A model generated the notes under the pieces. It was not told the DNA's origin. It ran no database searches and saw nothing but the letters and a program-made list of their open reading frames with translations. A stretch of DNA of 12,742 bases from an uncultured Clostridium sp. GTDB taxonomy: Bacteria; Bacillota; Clostridia; TANB77; CAG-508. The position numbers were made by a program, and so were the translations under genes. Location: positions 1 to 12,742 of the forward strand of contig CAMEUC010000021.1 in assembly GCA_945937855.1 (NCBI GenBank), read 5' to 3'. Shown in pieces: positions 6,202 to 12,397 of this stretch (position 1 is its first letter; every line of letters begins with the position of its first letter).

Positions 6202-8599
6202 TTATTTTTAAAGTTATATTTTCATCTCCATTTAGTTTTATTACAGGTTTTGTTGTATCTGGCGAAGCTGTGTGAACAGTGCATACATCTTTTATAGTTA
6301 ATGTGTATTCTGCGTCTTTTGCTGATTTCCATGCAGTATCTGTTTCTGCATTCGGTCTAGTAATAAATACTTTTGTTTCTTTATTAGGGCAGAAATCATT
6401 GGCAATCAAACCTGTATCAGTACATATATCCACACTTACATGGCAAGTACATTCTTGTGTAGGAACTGTTCCCTTAACAAAATATTCTGTATATGTCCAA
6501 TCTCCTCTTGGATCTTGCTTACAAAGTTCAGTCGCAAGCATTCCTGAGCTTTTACATACAGTTGCTGTTACAACTCCATCTGGTCTTGTGCTTGAAAAAT
6601 ATTTAGATGCAAGACCTTCATGCGCAGATTTCATTACTCTTGACCATAATAAACCTGCTGGGTTTGTTCCACTCCATTTTACTTCAACATTATAGTCATA
6701 TCCAAACCATGTTGCTGCAGAATAATATGGTGTAAATCCGCAAAGCCATCTATCATAATTATCATCTGTTGTACCAGTTTTTGCAGCTACACTCATTCCA
6801 GAAATTGCGCAATATGTTGCTGTTCCAGATTTTACTGGTTGTGTTAATATTTCTTTTACAACATAAGCTGCAGATTTTGACATAACTGTTCTCACATCTT
6901 GTTTAGTTTCCAAAACAACATTTCCATCTTTATCTGTTACTTTTGTAAAGAAGGTTGGTTCAATATACACACCATCATTCGCAATAGTTGCATATGCACC
7001 TGCCATTTCTAATGTCGTTACACCATTTGTTAAGCCTCCAAGAGCTAATCCGTAATAATTATCTTTTTCGTCATCTAATGTTGTTATACCCATACTCTTT
7101 AAAAATTCAATAGAATTTTGTGGACCAATTTTTAATATAGCCTCTGCCATTGGAATATTTTGAGATGTTTCTATTGCATATCTGGTAGTGCATAGTCCTC
7201 TATATCCCGTTGAATTTTTAACAGGTTTTGTTCCTATAGTTTTTGGCACATCATCAAATGATGTTGCTGCTGTTATTATTCCTTTTTCTATACCTGGGGC
7301 AACAACTGCTAATGGTTTCATAGAAGAACCGGTTTGTCTTGGGCTTTGAGTTGCACGGTTTAATCCAAATGATGTTTTTTGTCCCAATCCTCCAACTGTT
7401 GCAACTACGTATCCTGTTTTGTGATCAATAATTGTCATTGCAGCCTGAGATTCATAAGTTACTCCATCTACCGTAGATGTAATTTTATATTTATCTTGAG
7501 CAAATTCATTCTCCATAATATTTTGAATTGCAGTATTTTGAGTAGAATAGATTGTTATCCCACTGCTTGTAACATATAGTTTTGCATATTCATATGTCCA
7601 ATCATTTTTTTCCATTAATTCCTTAATTACTTCATTTACTGCTGCATCTGTATGATAAGAATACACGTTTTCTATAATTTGACCTTTTTCAAATTTTAAT
7701 CCTGCCTCTACTTCAGCAATTGCTGCATCATATTCTTCTTGATTTATATATTTACCAGGATTTTCTTTTTCAAGTTCTAGCATTTTTGCCAAAACAGTTT
7801 TTGTTCTTCTTTTAATTAAATCCATTTTTTCTGTTTTTTCTTCTTCTGTTTCATCTTCAAATGGGTTATATGAGTTTGGTGAATTATTTATACCAGCTAA
7901 AAATGCACTTTCTGCTAAGCTCAAATCACTAGCACTTTTGCTAAAGTAATAATTAGATGCCACCTCTACGCCATATGCTCTATCTCCTAAGAAAATTAAA
8001 TTTAAATATAGTTCTAATATTTGGTTTTTAGATAGCTCTTTTTCTATATAGTAAGCTCTAGCCATTTCTTTTGCTTTTCTCTCCCAGCTTCTATCCTTTT
8101 CTTCTGTCAAGTTCTTTACCATTTGTTGTGTTATAGTACTGCCTCCATAACTTGCTGAGCCAATTCCAAATTTACTTAAAACCCATTTACCTGTTGCTGC
8201 AACTGTTCTTTTTACATCAACACCACTATGTTCATAAAATCTTTCATCTTCTATTGCAACGAAAGCCTTCGGTAAATATGGCGACATTTCTGATATTTTT
8301 ATACTATCTCTATTTTCTTCTCCACTAAGAGTTGCTATTATTTCTCCATTTATATCTTTAACTACAGAATTCTCGTGTTTTATTGCGACCTCTGCCATAT
8401 CTAATTTTGCTTCTTTACACATTGTATATATTTTTCCTATTACAATTCCTGCTAATATTAAAAAAATAATTGCTACTACAAAAAGTATTTTCTTTGCTAT
8501 TTTCCAAAATTTAGTTTTCTTTTTGTTTTCTTTTTTAGTTTTCTTGCTTTCCTTTTTATTATTTGTTTTATATCTTTTAGTTCTTTTCTTTTCATCCAT
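5764..8599 (-). CDS. Class A penicillin-binding protein (PBP1A type) with tandem DUF5011 domains, read with a +1 shift at CGG 6181
   Basis: A bifunctional murein synthase: glycosyltransferase plus transpeptidase. A lysine-rich cytoplasmic tail (1-33) precedes a membrane anchor (34-56). The GT51 domain has the catalytic E117 in IEDERFYEHSG, GGSTITQQMVKNL (152-164) and the helix ARAYYIEKELSKNQILELYL. The transpeptidase has S425-x-x-K428 (TGSSMKPL), S479-Q-N481 and K607-T-G (AAKTGTT). A cysteine-bearing linker follows (about 682-737), then two DUF5011 Ig-like domains. The conventional frame stops at 6161 after TYTEERSNCNR (812 residues). Skipping the C of the in-frame CGG at 6181 gives TYTEE-GATATDDRDGD and runs on to 5764, 944 residues in all. 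The second DUF5011 domain has the same motif as YTDPGATATD, which confirms that this frame is right. Start ATG 8599 has GGAGGG at 8608-8613. No other defect is seen. Confidence 0.9.
6178..6181 (-). other. +1 frameshift site 1: CGGA in the PBP gene
   Basis: On the minus strand the local codons are ACA GAA GAG CGG AGC AAC. The 0 frame stops 18 bases after the CGG (TGA at 6163-6161). Skipping C 6181 gives GAG, then GGA GCA ACT GCA (E-G-A-T-A), the DUF5011 motif with its conserved glycine. No slippery heptamer or near-ideal internal Shine-Dalgarno site is seen. Confidence 0.8.
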
Positions 8600-8607
8600 G
8601 GCTTTAT

Positions 8608-8658
8608 CCCTCCATTTATTTACCTTTTTATTATATTATATTAACACATAAAATTCAA
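8608..8658 (-). promoter_or_regulatory. Promoter and ribosome site of the penicillin-binding protein gene
   Basis: On the minus strand TTGAAT (8658-8653), a 17-base spacer and TATAAT (8635-8630) form a good SigA-type promoter; a second overlapping TATAAT lies at 8640-8635. GGAGGG (8613-8608) lies 8 bases before the ATG. The -35 overlaps the true dprA stop codon (8657-8655), so the promoter is embedded in the end of dprA. Confidence 0.7.
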
Positions 8659-9514
8659 GAAAAATCTTGCAATATATCTTGTATATTTGTTACAATTTTA
8701 GCCCCTTCTTTTAATAAATTATTACTTCCGCTTCGCAGTGATATTTGTTATATTCCCGTGGTACTACATAAACATCTTTTCCTTGCTCCAAAGCATAATT
8801 TACCGTTATTAAAGCTCCACTTTTTTCCCTTGCTTCAATTACAAGCAACCCATCAGAAATAGCACTTATTATCCTATTTCTTCTTGGGAAATTATTTTTA
8901 CTTGGTTTAGTTCCCAAAGGGTATTCTGAAATAATCAACCCTTTTTTATTTATTATTTCATGCATTAATTTAATGTTTTCTTTAGGATATACTAAGTCAA
9001 TACCTGTTCCGATTACTGCTATTGTTTTTCCTTCTGCCAATAATGCTCCTTCATGTGCAAAGGTATCTATTCCTAATGCCAATCCACTAATTATTATTAT
9101 ATTATATTTTGCTAATAAATATGAAAAAGCTTGTGACATTGTTTTTCCATATTCCGTACAGGTTCTACTTCCCACTACTGCAATACTTTTTTCTTTTAAT
9201 AAATTTTTATTTCCTAATATATATAATGCAATAGGTGCATTTTCTATGTATTTTAATTTGTCTGGGTATTCTTTATCACATATAGTAATTAGTTCTATTT
9301 TATGTTCTTTCATATATTGTTCATATGAGCTTAAATTTTTTCTGTTTTTTGAGTCTAATATTTGGTCTATTTCTCCGTTTGTAAAAATTTTCTTTAATTC
9401 TTTTTCTTCCATGCTCCATAATTTTGCTGGAGTATATTTTTTTAAGGTTTTTCTTAATTTTTCAGGGCTTATGTTTAGCTTTGTAAGCCATATCCAATAT
9501 TTGATATCTTGCAT
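8655..9514 (-). CDS. dprA: DNA processing protein DprA, read with two +1 shifts at CGG codons
   Basis: DprA protects incoming single-stranded DNA and loads RecA during natural transformation. Visible are an N-terminal helical domain (1-90) and a Rossmann-type core: AVVGSRTCTEYGK (112-124), ISGLALGIDTFAHEGA (142-157), GTGIDLVYP (169-177), SEYPLGTKP (196-204), FPRRNRIISAISDG (209-222), and EAREKSGALITVNYALEQG with DVYVVP (227-252). In the 0 frame the protein then turns to nonsense and ends at 8711. Skipping the C of CGG at 8758 gives VP-GNITNITAK. Skipping the C of CGG at 8730 gives GSNNLLKEGAKIV...DILQDFS and a TGA at 8655, for 285 residues. This matches the family C-terminus (VPGN...S.GTN.LI..GA). 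The start is ATG 9514, with AAAGGA (9521-9526) 6 bases before it; the GTG at 9535 lacks a site. The gene follows element E2 and folD. Confidence 0.9.
8727..8730 (-). other. +1 frameshift site 3: second CGGA in dprA
   Basis: After the first shift the codons run ACT GCG AAG CGG AAG TAA. Skipping C 8730 gives AAG, then GGA AGT AAT AAT TTA TTA (K-G-S-N-N-L-L), the DprA SKGTNxL block with its conserved glycine. Without the shift, translation ends two codons later at 8722. Confidence 0.8.
8755..8758 (-). other. +1 frameshift site 2: first CGGG in dprA
   Basis: The codons are GTA GTA CCA CGG GAA TAT. Skipping C 8758 gives CCA, then GGG AAT ATA ACA (P-G-N-I-T), the strongly conserved VPGN motif of DprA. 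It lies 28 bases before site 3. Confidence 0.8.
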
Positions 9515-9540
9515 ATTTTTTCCTTTCTGCCCCACTTGAA

Positions 9541-9690
9541 AGTCCGCCGCATCTCATCGTGGTTATATATTTTATTTTTATCGCTGCCCCATCCAAGAAA
9601 ATGTAATTCACTTCGTTCAAACATTTTCTAAGGCGGTCACCCCGGAGTCGCTCTAAAAATAAAATATATAAGCCACTCAAGTGCGGCTAC
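9541..9690 (+). repeat. Structured inverted-repeat element E2, about 150 bp
   Basis: The left arm reads GCCGCATCTCATCGTGG then TTATATATTTTATTTTTA (9546-9580). The right arm, read on the minus strand, is GTAGCCGCACTTGAGTGGC then TTATATATTTTATTTTTA. The centre holds a 9-bp stem AGAAAATGT/ACATTTTCT (9596-9604, 9621-9629) followed by AAGGCGGTCACCCCGG. That block and the arm core are shared with the reverse complement of E1, and the total length is almost the same, so E1 and E2 are members of one family whose central hairpins differ. It separates folD from dprA and would form a strong hairpin in a transcript. The open frame running across it is not a believable gene. Confidence 0.75.
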
Positions 9691-9733
9691 TTTTTTGCCA
9701 CTACAAAAATAATTTAGTGGTGATAAAATTACC

Positions 9734-10573
9734 CTAATTTTTTGCTGCTTTTACAATATTATTCATTAGCATTGCTATTGTCATCGGCCCTACTCCCCCT
9801 GGTACCGGTGTAATATATGATACTTTTTGAGATACAGTTTCAAAATCTACATCTCCGCACACTTTTCCTTCTTCATTTCTATTTATTCCAACATCTACTA
9901 CAACTGCTCCTTCTTTAATCATATCCCCAGTTATAAATTTGGGTTTTCCTATTGCACACACTAAAATATCTGCTTGTTTTGTTAGTTCCGTAAGGTTTTT
10001 AGTTCTTGAATGGCATACTGTAACAGTTGCATTTTTATTTAATAAACATTGTAGCATTGGTTTTCCTACAATATTGCTTCTGCCTATTATAACTGCATGT
10101 TTCCCTTCTATTTCAATATTGTACTCACTTAACATTCTCATTATTCCAAAAGGTGTACAAGAAACAAAACAATCTTGATTTAAAGTTAATTTTCCTACAT
10201 TTATAGGGTTAAATCCATCTACATCTTTTTCAGGTTTGATTGTTCTAAATGCTAAATTAATATCTAAATGCTTTGGTATTGGACTTTGAAGTAAAATTCC
10301 ATGAACATCTTCTCTATTATTTAAATCATTTATTAGGTCTAGTAATACCTGCATTTGTATATTTGCATCTAGCAAATGTTCTTCATATTCAATCCCAACC
10401 TCTTCACAAGCTTTACTTTTATTTCTCACATAAATTTTAGAACTTGGGTCATCTCCTACCATAATTACTGCAAGTTTTGGAAAAATATTTTTCTCCTTTA
10501 ATTCATCTACTTTCACTTTTAATTCTTCTCTAGTTTTTTTAGCTAGAGCCTTACCATCTAAAATAATTGCCAT
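9734..10573 (-). CDS. folD: Bifunctional methylenetetrahydrofolate dehydrogenase / methenyltetrahydrofolate cyclohydrolase
   Basis: 279 residues, the normal FolD length. It interconverts 5,10-methylene-THF, 5,10-methenyl-THF and 10-formyl-THF in the cytosol with NADP. The active-site Y48-x-x-x-K52 pair is present (KIYVRNKSKACEEVGIEYEE). LLQSPIPKHL, PEKDVDGFNPINVGKL and CTPFGIMRML form the substrate side. IIGRSNIVGKPM, VTVCHSRTKN and VDVGINR form the Rossmann part, and TPVPGGVGPMTIAMLMNN closes the protein. The start ATG 10573 has a GAAGAGATG-type site and its own promoter. It stands alone: E2 follows it and the toxin-like locus lies upstream on the other strand. Confidence 0.96.
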   Translation of the reverse strand: MAIILDGKALAKKTREELKVKVDELKEKNIFPKLAVIMVGDDPSSKIYVRNKSKACEEVGIEYEEHLLDANIQMQVLLDLINDLNNREDVHGILLQSPIPKHLDINLAFRTIKPEKDVDGFNPINVGKLTLNQDCFVSCTPFGIMRMLSEYNIEIEGKHAVIIGRSNIVGKPMLQCLLNKNATVTVCHSRTKNLTELTKQADILVCAIGKPKFITGDMIKEGAVVVDVGINRNEEGKVCGDVDFETVSQKVSYITPVPGGVGPMTIAMLMNNIVKAAKN

Positions 10574-10603
10574 TTAATACATCTCTTCTCTTTTTTTACG
10601 GTA

Positions 10604-10631
10604 ATTATATCACATATATAATAATTTGCAA
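10604..10631 (-). promoter_or_regulatory. folD promoter
   Basis: Minus-strand TTGCAA (10631-10626), a 16-base spacer and TATAAT (10609-10604), with an extended -10 TG one base upstream. It lies 30 bases before the folD start. Confidence 0.65.
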
Positions 10632-10740
10632 TTGTTTTTTAGGCATAAAAATAAAATGCACTGCCCCCACAGTACAAAATAATAGAGTGCCATTAAATTA
10701 ATTGCGAAATTTTGTTCTTTTAATATTAATTTTTATAAAT
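10632..10740. other. Intergenic stretch with weak palindromes between the folD and toxin promoters
   Basis: No gene is seen. ACTG/CAGT around CCCCCA near 10660-10675, and an interrupted GCACT/AGTGC pair extending to about 10690, could form a small hairpin, but no U-tract follows. It is AT-rich apart from that block. Confidence 0.3.
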
Positions 10741-10741
10741 T

Positions 10742-10766
10742 CCTATGTTATACTGTCCAACATAGG
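10742..10766 (+). promoter_or_regulatory. Promoter with a palindromic operator-like site for the small hydrophobic peptide
   Basis: An extended -10 (TGT then TATACT, 10746-10754) is flanked by a perfect 8-bp inverted repeat, CCTATGTT (10742-10749) and AACATAGG (10759-10766). The -35 region is poor (TTAATT). A start near 10761 would leave most of the palindrome outside the transcript, so it may be a DNA-binding site. Confidence 0.5.
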
Positions 10767-10784
10767 AAATGAGGATAAGCAGAT

Positions 10785-10837
10785 GTGGTTTGCCACTTTT
10801 TATTCACAACTTATGTTGTGAGTGAGGAGGTGGTGCT
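10785..10837 (+). promoter_or_regulatory. Structured leader and very strong ribosome site of the small peptide
   Basis: GTGG-TTTG-CCAC (10785-10796) and CACAAC-TTAT-GTTGTG (10805-10820) can form two hairpins. AGGAGGTGGT (10825-10834) is a near-perfect anti-Shine-Dalgarno complement, 7 bases before the ATG. A structured leader next to an ideal site is typical of type I toxin mRNAs. Confidence 0.55.
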
Positions 10838-10948
10838 ATGATAGAAGCTGTTTTATTAGAAATAATATATCTACTTTTATTTGGCTTAGTTGTCGAAACT
10901 ATTATAGTATTTGCCTTAGTTATACTGGTTATAATTTTAAGCAAATAG
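10838..10948 (+). CDS. Small hydrophobic membrane peptide, candidate type I toxin (36 aa)
   Basis: 36 codons from ATG 10838 to TAG 10946-10948. It starts MIEAVLLEIIYLLLFGLVVE and continues with a further stretch of I, V, F, A and L ending in LSK: almost entirely one or two membrane-spanning segments with only three glutamates and a terminal lysine as charges. No sequence family was recognised with certainty. Size, composition, the very strong ribosome site and the convergent antisense transcript resemble type I toxins of the Fst/TxpA/holin-like groups, which depolarise or disrupt the membrane. It is the only plus-strand gene in the window. Other readings are a small membrane regulator or a short peptide of unknown role. 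Confidence 0.6.
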   Translation: MIEAVLLEIIYLLLFGLVVETIIVFALVILVIILSK

Positions 10949-10953
10949 ACAAT

Positions 10954-10996
10954 AAAAAAACACATCTGTAACTTGCCCAGTTCGGTGTGTTTTTTT
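10954..10996. terminator. Bidirectional intrinsic terminator shared by toxin mRNA and antisense RNA
   Basis: An 11-bp stem AAAAAAACACA/TGTGTTTTTTT (10954-10964, 10986-10996), with an inner AACT/AGTT helix around TGCCC, ends in T-runs on both strands. It lies 5 bases after the peptide stop codon. Confidence 0.75.
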
Positions 10997-11038
10997 ACAT
11001 ATCAATTGGCAAACCACGTTTGTGGTTCTTCATTTCCT
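10954..11038 (-). ncRNA. Candidate antisense (antitoxin) RNA, about 85 nt
   Basis: A consensus promoter at 11073-11045 predicts a start near 11038 on the minus strand, and the bidirectional terminator predicts an end near 10954. The RNA carries no believable reading frame. It contains a stem-loop AACCAC-AAAC-GTGGTT and overlaps the 3' end of the peptide mRNA by about 40 bases. Its 5' part repeats the start of the toxin leader (ATAGGAAATGA and GTGGTTTGCCA) in the same sense, and its loop can pair with the leader loop TTTG. The antitoxin role is inferred from layout. Confidence 0.5.
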
Positions 11039-11044
11039 ATATTT

Positions 11045-11073
11045 ATTATACAAAGTTTTTAATTTTTTGTCAA
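11045..11073 (-). promoter_or_regulatory. Consensus promoter of the antisense RNA
   Basis: Minus-strand TTGACA (11073-11068), exactly 17 bases, TATAAT (11050-11045): a perfect SigA promoter, far better than the toxin promoter. No coding sequence follows it, which supports a non-coding product. Confidence 0.8.
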
Positions 11074-11107
11074 TTACTATCTTGTTTTTTTATATGTAGA
11101 ACACATT

Positions 11108-11183
11108 TGGAGCTTCCTGTCAGATTTGAACTGACGACCTATTGATTACTAATCAATTGCTCTACCAGCTGAGCTAAGGAAGC
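11108..11183 (-). tRNA. tRNA-Thr, anticodon AGU (DNA AGT), CCA encoded
   Basis: 76 bases fold fully: acceptor GCTTCCT/AGGAAGC, D-arm GCTC/GAGC with the loop AGCTGGTA, anticodon arm ATTGA/TCAAT with loop TTAGTAA, T-arm GTCAG/CTGAC with TTCAAAT, discriminator T and a genomic CCA. The anticodon at positions 34-36 is AGT, reading the Thr codon ACU, and wider if A34 becomes inosine. A34 outside tRNA-Arg is uncommon in bacteria. It lies 54 bases after sigH on the same strand. Confidence 0.93.
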
Positions 11184-11191
11184 ATATATTT

Positions 11192-11222
11192 GTTAGGGCA
11201 AGGACTTAAGCCTCGTCCCTAC
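11192..11222. repeat. Imperfect palindrome between tRNA-Thr and sigH
   Basis: GTTAGGGCAAGG and CCTCGTCCCTAC face each other around CTTAAG, forming an interrupted hairpin. No U-tract follows on either strand, so it is not a standard terminator. It may be a processing hairpin or a degenerate intergenic palindromic repeat. Confidence 0.5.
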
Positions 11223-11237
11223 AAATTTTACAATTAT

Positions 11238-11876
11238 TTATTCTTCTGTCATTATATTTTTACTGGCTTTTTTTCTTATTCTTTGTATTGCATTATCTAC
11301 TGACTTTACTGGTGCCTCTAATTTTTCTGCTATACTTATATAACTTTCTCCTCTAGCATATCTTGTTAAAACTTGTTTTTCAAAGTCACTTAATGTCTGG
11401 TCTATTTTTGTTTCTATGTTTTTATAATACTCTTTTTTTGTTATTGTGTCTAGCGGATCTTCTAAGACTTGTAGTTCTAATTTTTCTAATAATTCCATAT
11501 CGTTCTCATCATCATATGCATTTGCATTTAACGATATTGATGAATTTAGTGGTATATGTTTTTGTCTATTAGATGTTTTTATTGCAGTAATTAATTGTCT
11601 TTCTATACACATATTAGCAAAAGATTTAAATGAACTTTCTTTTTGTGAATTAAAGCTTTTTACAGCTTTATAAAGTCCAATCATTCCTTCTTGTACAATA
11701 TCTTCTCTTTCAGCACCAATTATGAAATATCTGCTAACCTTCATATCTACTAAATCTTTATATCGTTTTAGTAAATATTCCAGAGCATCTTTATCCCCAT
11801 TTTTTGCCATTTCTGCTAATTCTTCATCTGTTTTATTTAAGCTGTCTTTTAATGAGAATGCTGTTTGTAAAACCAT
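11238..11876 (-). CDS. sigH: RNA polymerase sigma factor SigH (Spo0H)
   Basis: 212 residues, the usual SigH length. Region 2 spans about 30-102 with YFIIGAEREDIVQEGMIGLY (50-69), nearly identical to the SigH signature, then SFKSFANMCIERQLITAIKT and SNRQKHIPLNSSISL. Region 4 is at about 155-205 (LSDFEKQVLTRYARGESYIS, then VKSVDNAIQRIRKK). In Bacilli and Clostridia SigH drives transition-phase genes, early sporulation and parts of competence, which suits the presence of dprA nearby. It has a consensus promoter and a long leader. The ATG at 11876 has only a weak AAGAAG site 5 bases upstream; a better GGAGG (11894-11890) lies 13 bases away, an unusual spacing. R38 is encoded by CGA. Confidence 0.95.
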   Translation of the reverse strand: MVLQTAFSLKDSLNKTDEELAEMAKNGDKDALEYLLKRYKDLVDMKVSRYFIIGAEREDIVQEGMIGLYKAVKSFNSQKESSFKSFANMCIERQLITAIKTSNRQKHIPLNSSISLNANAYDDENDMELLEKLELQVLEDPLDTITKKEYYKNIETKIDQTLSDFEKQVLTRYARGESYISIAEKLEAPVKSVDNAIQRIRKKASKNIMTEE

Positions 11877-11911
11877 AGTTCTTCTTTTGCCTCCGCTTTT
11901 TGTTTTTTCTT

Positions 11912-11940
11912 ATTATATTAGTAAAATCCTTTAGTGTCAA
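11912..11940 (-). promoter_or_regulatory. sigH promoter
   Basis: Minus-strand TTGACA (11940-11935), a 17-base spacer and TATAAT (11917-11912): a perfect vegetative-type promoter 10 bases beyond the dtd stop. The gene is therefore probably transcribed independently of dtd by the housekeeping sigma factor. Confidence 0.8.
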
Positions 11941-11950
11941 GAGTTTTATT

Positions 11951-12388
11951 TTATTTTTCTAAGATTATTGTTACTGGTCCATCATTTAACAAACTTACCT
12001 TCATATCTGCACCAAACTCTCCATGTTCAACTTTTCTTACTTTGTCTTTACATTTTTCTATAAAATACTCATATAGTTCATTTGCTTTTTCTGGTTTTGC
12101 TGCATCTGTAAAACTTGGTCTGTTTCCTTTTCTACAATCTGCATATAATGTAAATTGAGATACTATTAATAATTCTCCATCTATATCTTTTATTGATAAA
12201 TTCATTTTTTGATTTTCATCTTCAAATACTCTTAAATTGCATAATTTTTCTACTAGGAAGTCAGCTGTTTGGCAATTATCTTCTGGGCCCACCCCAAGTA
12301 GAACTAAAAAACCTTTTTTTATTTGCCCTATTATTTTACTATCTACCTCAACTTTAGCATGACTTACTCTTTGTATAACTAATTTCAT
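11951..12388 (-). CDS. dtd: D-aminoacyl-tRNA deacylase
   Basis: 145 residues, typical for Dtd. It hydrolyses D-amino acids (and glycine mischarged on tRNA-Ala) from tRNA, protecting translation. The catalytic motif is SQFTLYAD (77-84) with T80, and the cross-subunit Gly-cisPro motif is NDGPVTI (135-141). The N-terminal KLVIQRVSHAKVEVD is standard, as is RKGNRPSF (86-93). AGGAGG lies about 6 bases before the ATG, at the stop codon of the preceding small gene 9 bases away, so the two are co-transcribed. In many Firmicutes dtd follows relA; that gene is not in view. Confidence 0.95.
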   Translation of the reverse strand: MKLVIQRVSHAKVEVDSKIIGQIKKGFLVLLGVGPEDNCQTADFLVEKLCNLRVFEDENQKMNLSIKDIDGELLIVSQFTLYADCRKGNRPSFTDAAKPEKANELYEYFIEKCKDKVRKVEHGEFGADMKVSLLNDGPVTIILEK

Positions 12389-12397
12389 TATTTCCTC

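Noticed and set aside
6161..8758. Classical programmed frameshift (slippery heptamer or prfB-like site)
   Set aside because: None of the three sites has an X-XXY-YYZ heptamer, a stop codon in the A site or a close internal Shine-Dalgarno; the in-frame CGG is the only shared element.
6161..8758. Plain reassignment of CGG to another amino acid
   Set aside because: A three-base reassignment would leave the frame unchanged; here the frame must move by one base at every CGG.
9462..9680. Minus-strand open frame of 72 codons across element E2
   Set aside because: It overlaps the dprA start and the E2 arms and has no ribosome site or recognisable domain.
9698..9720. CCACTA/TAGTGG hairpin as a folD terminator
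   Set aside because: No T-run follows the stem in the folD direction (an A-run does), so it is not a standard intrinsic terminator.
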